DNA from: Ignavibacteriaceae bacterium
GTDB lineage: Bacteria > Bacteroidota > Ignavibacteria > Ignavibacteriales > Ignavibacteriaceae
Length of the DNA: 64,000 bases
NCBI GenBank assembly: GCA_013388545.1
Contig: JACAFB010000034.1
Coordinates: forward strand, 46,881-110,880
Direction of reading: 5' to 3'
Shown in pieces: positions 35,443 to 44,281 of this stretch. Position numbers and translations under genes: made by a program. Position 1 is the stretch's first letter, and every line of letters starts with the position of its first letter. The notes beneath the pieces were generated by a model. The model was not told the DNA's origin. It did no database searches and saw only the letters and a list, made by a program, of their open reading frames with translations.

Positions 35443-36975
35443 ATGAAACCCGATATCTCAAAAGAACTCAAAAAAATTAATGAGATTCTGAAAAAGACCG
35501 GACAAAATAAAGTTCAGGAAAGTTACCTTCGCTTCCAACTTGAGTTGTTTCATCACGGCATAGAATATTCCAATCTATTAAGGCCATGCAAAATTAATGA
35601 TGGCATTTTCAGGCTGGATAATTGGGATGAAAATAAATTGATGAAAAATTTTTTTGAAGCTGCTGATCATTCACGCCTGCTCAAATTTGTTCCTGCTTCT
35701 GGCGCTGCTTCACGAATGTTTCAAAGCATCGAATTATTTCTCAATGAAAAAATTGAATCGAAAGAATCTGAAAAATTTATTTCAAATCTCCACGGCTTTG
35801 CTTTTTATGATGATCTGGTTTTACTGCTGGATAAAAAGGGCGAAAACCTCGACGAACTAATTGAAAATAATCCTCGCAAGCTTATCGAATTTATTCTTTA
35901 TAAGGACGGACTAAATCTTTCAAACACTCCAAAAGGTGGAATCAAATTTCATCGTTATGGAAGTGAATCATTCACTGCATTTGAAGAGCACTTGTTTGAA
36001 GCCATTGAATATACCATTGATAAAACTAATTCAGCCAGAATTCACTTCACAATTTCAAGGGAACATGAAGAACTTTTTAATAAAATTATTTCTGAATTCA
36101 TTAAAAAAAATGTGAAGAGTTCAATAAATCTGATTGTATCCCATTCCTTTCAAAAAGAATCAACCGATACAATTGCGATAAATCCTGATTTTACTCCTTT
36201 TATGGATGAAAAAGAGAAGATACTCTTCAGACCGGCAGGGCACGGTGCTCTTCTTGAAAATTTGAATGACCTAAATGCTGATATAGTTTTTATAAAGAAT
36301 ATTGATAACATAACAACACGCGATGCAAACCTTAAAACTAACCGTTACAGAAAATTAATGGCCGGATTACTGGTTCAGATTCAAAACCAGATTTTTAATT
36401 ACTTAAATCTTCTTGAAAACAATGAACACCCGGGAACAAAGCTTGAAGAAATAATTAATTTTTGCAGTAATGTTTTGAACATTCAGTTTCCCCGTGACAC
36501 TGCTCGTTTCGACTCAAAACAAATAAAAGAATTTCTATTTAAGAAATTACACCGTCCAATAAGAGTATGCGGTATGGTAAAAAACGAGGGACATCCCGGA
36601 GGCGGTCCGTTTTGGGTTATGAATAAACACAGCGAAGTTTCTTTACAGATTGTTGAACAAACCCAGGTAAATTTAATTGATGAGAATCAAAAAAATATTT
36701 TTTCAGCATCAACTCATTTTAATCCAACCGACCTTGTTTGCGGTGTAAAAGACTACAAAGGAAAAAATTTTAACTTGCCAGATTATCGGGATCCTGATAC
36801 AGTTATTATCACAAAAAAATCCAAGAACGGGAAAGAATTACTTGCCCTTGAACTTCCAGGACTCTGGAACGGCAGTATGTCTGATTGGAATTCAATTTTT
36901 GTTGAACTTCCTGTTTCTGTTTTTAATCCGGTTAAAGAAGTAAATGATCTTCTGAAACCAGAGCATCAGGGTTAA
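35443..36975 (+). CDS. DUF4301 protein with nucleotidyltransferase-like motifs
   Basis: A 510-residue cytosolic protein. It matches my memory of DUF4301, a Bacteroidota family of unknown function. Its motifs resemble sugar-nucleotide pyrophosphorylases: FVPASGAASRMF (about 82-93) recalls the phosphate-binding glycine loop, RPAGHGALLENL (263-274) recalls the PPGHGD segment of UDP-sugar pyrophosphorylases, and VFIKNIDN (282-289) recalls their N-x-DN metal/substrate site. The usual catalytic Lys after the glycine loop is not obvious. If right, it may turn an imported amino-sugar phosphate into a UDP-sugar. This is inference from motifs; the neighbours (kinase, permease, amidases) make it attractive. 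Confidence 0.75.
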   Translation: MKPDISKELKKINEILKKTGQNKVQESYLRFQLELFHHGIEYSNLLRPCKINDGIFRLDNWDENKLMKNFFEAADHSRLLKFVPASGAASRMFQSIELFLNEKIESKESEKFISNLHGFAFYDDLVLLLDKKGENLDELIENNPRKLIEFILYKDGLNLSNTPKGGIKFHRYGSESFTAFEEHLFEAIEYTIDKTNSARIHFTISREHEELFNKIISEFIKKNVKSSINLIVSHSFQKESTDTIAINPDFTPFMDEKEKILFRPAGHGALLENLNDLNADIVFIKNIDNITTRDANLKTNRYRKLMAGLLVQIQNQIFNYLNLLENNEHPGTKLEEIINFCSNVLNIQFPRDTARFDSKQIKEFLFKKLHRPIRVCGMVKNEGHPGGGPFWVMNKHSEVSLQIVEQTQVNLIDENQKNIFSASTHFNPTDLVCGVKDYKGKNFNLPDYRDPDTVIITKKSKNGKELLALELPGLWNGSMSDWNSIFVELPVSVFNPVKEVNDLLKPEHQG

Positions 36976-36983
36976 TATTAAAT

Positions 36984-37015
36984 AAAAAAAAAGAGCCATC
37001 CATTCAGGATGGCTC
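36984..37015 (-). terminator. Rho-independent terminator after the lipoprotein gene
   Basis: Perfect 9-bp stem GAGCCATCC / GGATGGCTC (36993-37001 and 37007-37015), 5-base loop, followed on the minus strand by a T run of nine (36984-36992). There is no T run on the plus side, so it serves the minus-strand gene ending at 37038. Confidence 0.85.
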
Positions 37016-37037
37016 GTTAATACTCAATAATAAATGC

Positions 37038-37889
37038 TTACAATCCCAATCCGAAATCAAATCCATACAGATTTGGAATTAACATTTCGAAAGTCATCAT
37101 ATATGAACCTTCCTTGTAAACATCTACGATTGCTATCTTAGAATTGTTACAACGTGCAATTGCATTGTAAGGAGGCATTGATAAAAGTATATCGCCGGTT
37201 AATGAATAATCATCAGGACTGAGATTCAATAACATGTTGTTGATGGTAATATCAACTCTGTAATTAACCTGCATATTTCTATAAACTTCTCCATCGCGGC
37301 TCCACTGCCCTCTCCACTTTCGCTGATAGAAACCAGTTCCGTTGAATACAGGCTGACTAAGAAGTCCAACCCACTGACCTTGCAAAGATTCCTTCAGATG
37401 ATCACCCATCGGGCTGCCGTTAACAAATCCATATTTTCCCTCGAGGGTAATCAAATATCCCATAAAATCTGCTAATTCAGGATTCTCAATAATGTTTCCG
37501 TTAAGAACATCTTTAAACTGCATTTTCCTGAGGTAAGAACCATTATAAGAATCTGGATTTTCAGCATCAGTTATTTCGCCTTCCCAGATGTGGAATCCAT
37601 TTTCATATCTGTAAATAATTGAATCAGACCAATCAGCTGGTTTCTGAATCAAGTTATAAGCAGCCATCAACTTATCGTAATAAGTCAGAGAGTTTGATGA
37701 CATCTTAAACATATCATTGATGATTCGTTCAGTCTCGGATTTGATGTCAGCCGCAGTAGGAACATATTCCTCGAACTGAATTTCATCGGTGACTAATTGA
37801 TCACCGGCATTTTGACAGGAGTAAAAAATTACTCCGCAGAACAGAATTGCAATTATAATTGCAAAACGATAGATTTTTTTTGCTCTCAT
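37038..37889 (-). CDS. Uncharacterised lipoprotein downstream of the SBBP-repeat gene
   Basis: Starting at ATG 37889 gives a clean lipoprotein signal ending in the lipobox FYSC; a longer frame from 37940 would add a very basic 17-residue stretch without a signal peptide. An AAGG-type site eight bases before 37889 supports the short form. The mature part is helical at the front (about 30-80: DIKSETERIINDMFKM) and beta-rich later (WRGQWSRDGEVYRNMQ, MLLNLSPDDYSLTGDILL). I recognise no family. It may be co-transcribed with the SBBP gene 70 bases upstream. Confidence 0.72.
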   Translation of the reverse strand: MRAKKIYRFAIIIAILFCGVIFYSCQNAGDQLVTDEIQFEEYVPTAADIKSETERIINDMFKMSSNSLTYYDKLMAAYNLIQKPADWSDSIIYRYENGFHIWEGEITDAENPDSYNGSYLRKMQFKDVLNGNIIENPELADFMGYLITLEGKYGFVNGSPMGDHLKESLQGQWVGLLSQPVFNGTGFYQRKWRGQWSRDGEVYRNMQVNYRVDITINNMLLNLSPDDYSLTGDILLSMPPYNAIARCNNSKIAIVDVYKEGSYMMTFEMLIPNLYGFDFGLGL

Positions 37890-37897
37890 TTTAGTAA

Positions 37898-37903
37898 CCT
37901 TTC
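37898..37903 (-). promoter_or_regulatory. Ribosome binding site deciding the lipoprotein start
   Basis: GAAAGG on the minus strand, eight bases before ATG 37889. It favours that start over the upstream in-frame ATG at 37940. Confidence 0.55.
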
Positions 37904-37958
37904 TTTTTTTGAAGAATTTATTTATTACCCTCTTTTTCAATAATTACTATTGATTTAT

Positions 37959-40856
37959 TTATTTAATTAAAATCATTTTCTTTACACTTATGAACGGCTG
38001 ATTATTATTTAGCGGCTGTGCTGAAATCCTGTACAAATAAATTCCAGAAGCCACTGAAGGCTGCCACTCAACTGTGTAATAATCCGGTTGTTGAATACCA
38101 TCAACAAGAACCTCTACAACTTCGCCTACAGAGTTAAACACCTCCAGTTTAACTTTGCTCTCTTTACTCAGACGATAGCTGATATTTGTTGAAGGATTAA
38201 ACGGATTTGGATAATTCTGTTCAAGGCTAAAATCAGAGGGAGTTTTGACATCAGCCTCTATTATTTTTGAATAAGTGTATTCACCATTAAGATCGATAGT
38301 TTTTAGCCGGTAGTTGTAAACACCCGAATTAAGGTTCCTGTCAATAAATGAATATTGTTTTTGTTCGGTGGAATTCCCACATCCGGTAACAGATGCTATT
38401 TCTTCCCATCTTGAATTAAGATCTCTTCGTTCGATTGCAAAAGAAGCACAATTGGTCTCAGTTCCGGTTGACCAGTTAAGTGTAACTGTATTTCGGTTTA
38501 CAGATGAAGTAAATGAAAGTAATTCAACAGGAATTACCGACATAAAATGATAAGAACCGAATCCGTTATTACTTGAGAAAACATAAACATCTGCAGTTCC
38601 ATTGGAATGCTTTCTGAAATCAATATCGCCAATTCCCAAACTACTGTTTGAACCCAGGTTATTTGTCTGACCATACACAACTGCATTATTCAGATCGCCG
38701 CCAGCAACTTCGAGAATTTTTGCGTTTTCATTGTCAGTTCCGAATTCGTAAACGGCAACGAAATCTGAATTGTTAAATGAACCCAAATACTTGATTGTGT
38801 TATTGTCATTACCCAGCAACAGAGGATTAATTGTGCTTAAAAGATTTCCGGCCGCATCGAATTTACTGAGCAAGCCGCCACTGTAGTTGATGTAAAATTC
38901 GCCTGTAAGCAATGGTGCAACGCAGGCAAGACCTGATGCTCCTACGACAGGAAGTGTGATAATTTGAGGTACCGGATTGATGGCGCCTGAAGCAGCAGAC
39001 CAGATATAAACTTTTATCTGACCATTGTAAATGCCTGCAGTATAGATTTTGAAATCATTTGTACCATAGTCATTCAGAGTTACAAACCTGTCTCCCAACC
39101 TGATGTTTTCAGAAGCTGTGTATGATAAAACATTTACAGGAGCCTGGTTTGGTGAAGTCCACAAATATACTTTGAATGGAACAGTTGATGCGTCGGAAGT
39201 CAGATTACAGCCAATTATTTTCAAATCACTGGTGAAGTTGATGTCATTAATTGAATATTCTCCGCCGCTGATTCCTGAAATATTAACTTCTCCAACATAA
39301 GCTCCGGAAGTATCCTGCATTTTAAGAGACAATCCATTGCTGTGGCTGATCACAATTACTGTTGGTTCAAGAGTTTCATTTACCGAATTAATGAAACCAA
39401 AAGCAATTCCCCTTTCGGTATTATTTGTTGTTGAAAACCAGCCCGGAAGATTCCCATTAGCAGCAGAAACTTCCCAAACTATTGGTAAAGCCGGAGCAGA
39501 AATATCAATCTGGTTGTACTTAATGGTTGTAATTGTTCCGGTGGAAAGACTAATATTTGTTGAACCGGAAACATAAACATCACCAGAGTCTGTTACTGCA
39601 ACACTTACACCCTGATCGGAAAAATCACCGGAGCTGCTATATCTGATCACCCATTTTTCAATACCTGATGAATTGTATTTTACAGTTGCATAATCCGGTT
39701 CTGTTCCTGTTCCATAACTCTGACCGGTTACGTAAACATTACTCTCAGCGTCAATTGCCATATCAAGAGCATCATCCCATTTATTTCCGGGTCCATTGTA
39801 GTAAGCGCTCCAATCTAAAGCACCGGCTGAATTAATTTTCAAAACAACATAATCTCTTGTAGAATCTGTAACAGAACCGTTAACTGATCCGGTTACATAA
39901 ATACTCCCGTTTCCATCAAGCAGCACTTTTTTACCTTCATCCTGCCCGTTTAGTGGTCCATCAAATACATTTACCCATTCCTGATTTCCATTCGATACCA
40001 TGTATTTTATTGTAACTATGTCTGATACTGTACCTGTGTTCATACTCGTACCGGTAACAAATAAGTTACCTGCATTATCGAGGACAAGGGAAAGAGCAAA
40101 ATCTTCAAGATTAGCAGTTCCGTTATACCTTGAAGCCCATTGTTGAATTCCTGATATGTTGTATTTGACAGTAGCGAAATCATTTCCTGCACTGAATCCT
40201 CCGCTGCTGCCTCCGGTTACATATACATTATGATCTGAATCTACAGCAATATCATTTGCTTCATCAAACGAATTTGCAGGACCATTGTAATATGAAACCC
40301 ACTGCTGAACACCCGAGGCATTGTACTTTAGAGTCAAGTAATTTGGAAAAAACCCTGACACCATCGATAATCCTGCAACATAAACATTGCCGGAATCGTC
40401 AATGGTTAGAGAATTTGCCCAATCCTCTTTATTTGCAGGACCATTAAAAAATGCGGCCCAGTCCTGACTTCCTGAGGCAGTATATTTAATTGTAACTGCA
40501 TCACTGAAACCATTTGCAGCTTCGGATTCACCAGTAACGTAAACGTTCCCGGCATCATCAACAGCAATGTCATTTGGTGCATCGGAATTATTTGCTCCAT
40601 CAAAAGAAGCCGACCATTGAAAAACACCTGCTGAGTCATACTTAACTGTGATTATGTCAGAAGTGTTATCAGACAGCAAAAGAATTCCGGTAACGTAAGC
40701 GTTTCCATCATCATCAATTACCATTTTTACTGCCGTGTTAAAACTGCCGGGTAAAGTGGAATTAAAATCCCGAACCCATCTTTCCTGAACGATAATCTGG
40801 CAATATGTTATTGCCGAAAAAAATAAGATAAACATTATGGATAATATTCTGTTCAT
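37959..40856 (-). CDS. SBBP-repeat beta-propeller surface protein with T9SS sorting domain
   Basis: At least seven SBBP-type repeats follow the signal peptide: 'GNAYVTG', 'GNVYVTGES', 'GNVYVAGLS', 'HNVYVTGGS', 'GNLFVTGTS', 'GSIYVTGSV', 'SNVYVTGQS', each with 'YNASGVQQW' linkers (about 20-430). A second beta-rich region follows, then a T9SS sorting domain (NYPNPFNPSTNISY ... KKMILIK). I place the start at ATG 40856, where a signal peptide (MNRILSIMFILFFSAITYC) begins and a near-perfect ribosome binding site is present, instead of 40961. Such propellers are generally cell-surface binding or structural proteins. It is 108 bases from the phosphopantetheinyl transferase gene and need not belong to the NRPS operon. 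Confidence 0.85.
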   Translation of the reverse strand: MNRILSIMFILFFSAITYCQIIVQERWVRDFNSTLPGSFNTAVKMVIDDDGNAYVTGILLLSDNTSDIITVKYDSAGVFQWSASFDGANNSDAPNDIAVDDAGNVYVTGESEAANGFSDAVTIKYTASGSQDWAAFFNGPANKEDWANSLTIDDSGNVYVAGLSMVSGFFPNYLTLKYNASGVQQWVSYYNGPANSFDEANDIAVDSDHNVYVTGGSSGGFSAGNDFATVKYNISGIQQWASRYNGTANLEDFALSLVLDNAGNLFVTGTSMNTGTVSDIVTIKYMVSNGNQEWVNVFDGPLNGQDEGKKVLLDGNGSIYVTGSVNGSVTDSTRDYVVLKINSAGALDWSAYYNGPGNKWDDALDMAIDAESNVYVTGQSYGTGTEPDYATVKYNSSGIEKWVIRYSSSGDFSDQGVSVAVTDSGDVYVSGSTNISLSTGTITTIKYNQIDISAPALPIVWEVSAANGNLPGWFSTTNNTERGIAFGFINSVNETLEPTVIVISHSNGLSLKMQDTSGAYVGEVNISGISGGEYSINDINFTSDLKIIGCNLTSDASTVPFKVYLWTSPNQAPVNVLSYTASENIRLGDRFVTLNDYGTNDFKIYTAGIYNGQIKVYIWSAASGAINPVPQIITLPVVGASGLACVAPLLTGEFYINYSGGLLSKFDAAGNLLSTINPLLLGNDNNTIKYLGSFNNSDFVAVYEFGTDNENAKILEVAGGDLNNAVVYGQTNNLGSNSSLGIGDIDFRKHSNGTADVYVFSSNNGFGSYHFMSVIPVELLSFTSSVNRNTVTLNWSTGTETNCASFAIERRDLNSRWEEIASVTGCGNSTEQKQYSFIDRNLNSGVYNYRLKTIDLNGEYTYSKIIEADVKTPSDFSLEQNYPNPFNPSTNISYRLSKESKVKLEVFNSVGEVVEVLVDGIQQPDYYTVEWQPSVASGIYLYRISAQPLNNNQPFISVKKMILIK

Positions 40857-40862
40857 CAAGAT

Positions 40863-40869
40863 CCCTCCT
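40863..40869 (-). promoter_or_regulatory. Strong ribosome binding site of the SBBP-repeat gene
   Basis: AGGAGGG on the minus strand, six bases before ATG 40856. It decides the start, since no comparable site precedes the upstream in-frame ATGs. Confidence 0.8.
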
Positions 40870-40963
40870 AAAAAAAAATTGCAATTTATTTTGTAACAAT
40901 TCATTCTGATTCCAAGAACGATATTCAAACAATTGTTCGTTATCATCTTTAAATACCCCATAT

Positions 40964-41755
40964 TTATTTTCCTCTAACCAATTGATCATCAGACTGAATA
41001 AACGAGTAGTTGTCATAATCAAGTTGCTTGTCATCTTTTTCGACTGCAAATGTCGCAGATAATCCATCGCTGACCTTAATGTCCGACAAATACCATTTAT
41101 TTACTTCTTCAGGACTGCCGTTTACGAAAGTTAATTTTGCCGGTTTATCAGGATGTACTGTTACACCAAATGAATTCAGACCGGCAGAAATACCTTTCCC
41201 CGTTGCTTTTATAAATGCTTCCTTTCTTGTCCAGCAGTTAAAGAATGCTTTGCTCCTCATTTCAAAGGGAAGAGTTGTCAATTCTTCAAATTCTGATTCA
41301 GAAAAGAATCTTTTTGCAATATTCAGATCAGAATATTCTTCCCTTATGAGTTCACAATCGATTCCTATTTCTCTTTTCTTTGAAAATGCTGCAATCATAA
41401 ATGAATCCGAATGAGCAAGATTAAATTTTATATCGCACTCCGGATGTTCCGACTTATCTAAAGAAGGTTTTCCGAATTCATTATAAATGAATTTAATCTT
41501 TGCGGGATATTCATTTATTAACCTGGATAAAATTGTACGTAACACTCCTCTGCCGATAATAAACCGCCTCTGTCCCAATTCAAAGTGATACCTTGCTGCT
41601 CTTTCTTTTTCATCTGCAGATAGTATCGTATAAAAATAAGGCAGTTTATGGCTTAACTTATCAAGATCCATCTGCCAGATTTTAACTTCATCGTTCCTGA
41701 AGATGAAATTTGGAGTGTTTAACCTTATTTCTGATTTATCCTGCTGCATATTCAA
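40964..41755 (-). CDS. Sfp-type 4'-phosphopantetheinyl transferase
   Basis: Loads phosphopantetheine from coenzyme A onto the serine of carrier domains. The Mg-binding core is present: EIGIDCELI (Asp, Glu) and FNCWTRKEAFIKATGKG (W-KEA-K). 263 residues suits the Sfp class used by NRPSs. The gene is the last of the NRPS operon, 6 bases after the type II thioesterase gene, so it is likely dedicated to these synthetases. Residues after about 245 are an unusual acidic tail (SFIQSDDQLVRGK). Confidence 0.92.
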   Translation of the reverse strand: MNMQQDKSEIRLNTPNFIFRNDEVKIWQMDLDKLSHKLPYFYTILSADEKERAARYHFELGQRRFIIGRGVLRTILSRLINEYPAKIKFIYNEFGKPSLDKSEHPECDIKFNLAHSDSFMIAAFSKKREIGIDCELIREEYSDLNIAKRFFSESEFEELTTLPFEMRSKAFFNCWTRKEAFIKATGKGISAGLNSFGVTVHPDKPAKLTFVNGSPEEVNKWYLSDIKVSDGLSATFAVEKDDKQLDYDNYSFIQSDDQLVRGK

Positions 41756-41761
41756 ATTATT

Positions 41762-42538
41762 TTAAGTACCGGGGAACGGACTTACCTTTGTTAATAAACC
41801 GGACATTGTACTGAGCAGCATTTGTTCGGATTTTAACAAGAAGAAGTGATCTCCGGGAATTTGTATCATTGAAAATTTATTAGTTGTTAATTCAGACCAC
41901 GCATACAGTTCTGCAATTTCAACTTTGTCATCTTCCGCTCCACCAATTGCAGTAATACTACAATTCAAAGGGCTGCCTGAAGTAAACTGATAGGTTTCGC
42001 AAATTGCAAAATCTGCCCTCAGTATTGGAAGCATTATTTGCATCATTTCTGTATTGCTTAGTAACTCATCAGGCATTCCATTGAGGCTTCTTAAAACCTC
42101 GATGAACTCTTCTGATGGCAGATTATAAGTTACTTTCGGTTCTCTTTCTAAGTGAGGCGCAGATTGAGCCGACACATACAAATGAGATACTTCAATGTCG
42201 AACTTCGTCTTTAAGTATCTTGCAAGCTCAAAAGAAATAAGCGCTCCCATACTATGGCCAAAGAACTCAAAAGGCTTATTCAGATGAGGAAGAATTGAAC
42301 CAGCCAAAGATGAAATAAGCTCAGAAAGATTATCAATAGGGTCCTCGCTTATTCTCCTGCCCCTTCCCGGAAGCTCAACTGGACAAACCTCAACATCTTC
42401 CGGTAAAAATTCAGGCCATCTTCGAAACATGAATGAACTTCCGCCAGCATACGGAAAACAAAATAATTTTCTGCTTGCCCACGGTTTCGGTTTTGGATAT
42501 AGAACCCATTTACCTGAATTTGATAAATTTGAAATCAT
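41762..42538 (-). CDS. Type II thioesterase of the NRPS operon
   Basis: Alpha/beta hydrolase with the GrsT-like signature: FCFPYAGGSSFMFRRW, VELPGRGRR, FFGHSMGALISFELA (catalytic Ser), and PGDHFFLL (catalytic His). The family clears wrongly primed or stalled carrier domains of NRPSs. 258 residues is typical. It lies between the MbtH-like gene (63 bases) and the phosphopantetheinyl transferase gene. Confidence 0.92.
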   Translation of the reverse strand: MISNLSNSGKWVLYPKPKPWASRKLFCFPYAGGSSFMFRRWPEFLPEDVEVCPVELPGRGRRISEDPIDNLSELISSLAGSILPHLNKPFEFFGHSMGALISFELARYLKTKFDIEVSHLYVSAQSAPHLEREPKVTYNLPSEEFIEVLRSLNGMPDELLSNTEMMQIMLPILRADFAICETYQFTSGSPLNCSITAIGGAEDDKVEIAELYAWSELTTNKFSMIQIPGDHFFLLKSEQMLLSTMSGLLTKVSPFPGT

Positions 42539-42601
42539 ATCGCCCTCAAAATTCTTTTCAATTGCTCTTCGACTTAGCTAAAGTCTCTGAGTCGTGAAAA
42601 G

Positions 42602-42829
42602 CTAATTTGTTTTATACTGCCTGGCCTCCATTTTTTTTCTAAGGCTAAGCGGTCTCATATCAGTCCAGATTTCTTTAATGTAATCCAGACACTCCTTTTT
42701 TGAACCAACCTTGCCAACATCTTTCCAGCCGAGCGCATTTTCTCTATCTGCCGGCCAGATCGAATATTGCTCTTCATGGTTAACAACTACTTTGTAAATA
42801 GTAGTGTCTTCCTTCTCGTCCCAACTCAT
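42602..42829 (-). CDS. MbtH-like NRPS chaperone
   Basis: A 75-residue protein with the family pattern: [39 protein letters not shown] and [13 protein letters not shown]. MbtH-like proteins bind adenylation domains and are often needed for their folding or activity. AAAGGAGG is placed four bases before the ATG (42834-42841), stronger than at the large synthetase genes. Only one copy is seen in the operon, so it may serve all adenylation domains. Confidence 0.94.
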   Translation of the reverse strand: MSWDEKEDTTIYKVVVNHEEQYSIWPADRENALGWKDVGKVGSKKECLDYIKEIWTDMRPLSLRKKMEARQYKTN

Positions 42830-42895
42830 AGAACCTCCTTTAAATTTGTTATTGATAATGATTGATTAGTTATATGCATAAAGATTTTTATTAGC

Positions 42896-44257
42896 TTATT
42901 TCGAAATTATTTTTTCTTTTACCGGTTCAAGTCCTTGAAATTCTGTTTTATTTTCTGAATCACTTAACTCAGATTGAATAACAGAATCTCCAATCGTACT
43001 TGAAATATCCTGCGCCAGGTAATTCCTGAAACCTTCTCCAAATGAAAATATTATAGTCAGAGCTGACATAATTATTGCACAAATGCCATACAGCAAGGTT
43101 ATATCTCTGCCGATTAATTCATATGCAAAGCCAGAAATACCCATACCAAGCGGCACCATTGCTCCTGAAAGAGTCATCAAAAAGCCAAACACTCTTCCTC
43201 TTATTTCAGACTTAGTAGTTGATTGCAGAATTGTAATCACATTAACAGAAACAAATCCATTCATTGAACCTGCAAAAAATGAGATGAAAAGAATCACAAG
43301 CGGCATGCTCATAAAACCAAGCGTGCCAAACAATGCTGATTCGATGAAAATACTTGCAATGATCGTATTACGACGAGCAATGCCGTTAAGCTTTAATATA
43401 CCTGCAATCAGGTAACCAAACATCGACCCCAATCCATAAATAGCCAGAAAATACCCGTACCAGTCAGATGAAAGCCTGAGATGATCCTCTACAAAAAACG
43501 GCAGAAGCACAATGATAGGCGTAGTAAACAAGTTCAGCATTGTAGATAGAAGCACTAATTTTTTAAGTCCAGAGTAACCCCATACATATTTGAATCCTTC
43601 CAAAATCTCCTCTTTGAATTTGGAAATCCTTGACTTTAATGATTCGGATTTTTCGGGAATCTTCTGTGGAATCTTTATAAATATCTCGCTGATTCCGGAA
43701 AATATGTATGAGAAACCATTGAAAAAGACCAGAACAACCGGTCCAATTAATCTATACAGTATTCCACCAAGCCCTTGCCCGATGAACAATGAGATCTGTA
43801 AACTAAATTGAACCAAGGAATTTGCAGCAGCCAGTTTCTCACCCGGTACAATATCAGGAACTGATGCACTGATAGCCGGTGTGAAAAAAGAATTAACTGA
43901 TGCAATAAAGCAAGAGAGAAAAAGCAACCAGGCAATTGTAAGATTTATTGATTCAGGCGCAAAGTACATTAATGCAAATAAGGATAGCACGCCAAGCCCG
44001 TTAAGTATATCGCTGATAACGATAATGTTTCTGCGGCTGTATCTGTCTGCAAAGGCTCCACCAATGGCAGAAAGCAGAACCGCAGGAATTGTAGAGGTCA
44101 TTAGAATTATTCCAACAAGTTCTGCTGAATTAGTAACGTGCTTAATCCAAAGTATCATAGCGACGGAAAAAACCTGGTTACCAATGTTGCTCACTGTCTG
44201 GCCTTGCCAAAGGAGGAAAAAGTTTTTATTAAATAGTTTATTATTTGTATTACTCAT
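42896..44257 (-). CDS. MFS exporter of the NRPS operon (EntS-like MFS_3)
   Basis: Twelve predicted helices in 453 residues; N-terminus FFLLWQGQTVSNIGNQVFSVAM, motif A-like GGAFADRYSRRNIIVISD, and a central loop of about 30 charged residues (KIPQKIPEKSESLKSRISKF). These are features of the MFS_3/enterobactin exporter-like group. By position, 25 bases after the TE-containing synthetase, it likely exports the finished peptide through the inner membrane; it could also give self-protection. No outer-membrane partner is encoded here. Confidence 0.87.
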   Translation of the reverse strand: MSNTNNKLFNKNFFLLWQGQTVSNIGNQVFSVAMILWIKHVTNSAELVGIILMTSTIPAVLLSAIGGAFADRYSRRNIIVISDILNGLGVLSLFALMYFAPESINLTIAWLLFLSCFIASVNSFFTPAISASVPDIVPGEKLAAANSLVQFSLQISLFIGQGLGGILYRLIGPVVLVFFNGFSYIFSGISEIFIKIPQKIPEKSESLKSRISKFKEEILEGFKYVWGYSGLKKLVLLSTMLNLFTTPIIVLLPFFVEDHLRLSSDWYGYFLAIYGLGSMFGYLIAGILKLNGIARRNTIIASIFIESALFGTLGFMSMPLVILFISFFAGSMNGFVSVNVITILQSTTKSEIRGRVFGFLMTLSGAMVPLGMGISGFAYELIGRDITLLYGICAIIMSALTIIFSFGEGFRNYLAQDISSTIGDSVIQSELSDSENKTEFQGLEPVKEKIISK

Positions 44258-44281
44258 TGTGTTTTTTCCGTTAATATGACT

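Noticed and set aside
40857..40963. Terminator between the phosphopantetheinyl transferase and the SBBP gene
   Set aside because: Only weak pairings (AACGA / TCGTT and the palindrome AACAATTGTT) and no suitable T run; read-through cannot be excluded, but no terminator is called.
41028..41414. Plus-strand ORF of 128 residues opposite the phosphopantetheinyl transferase
   Set aside because: Antisense shadow of a gene with clear catalytic motifs; no signal or family of its own.
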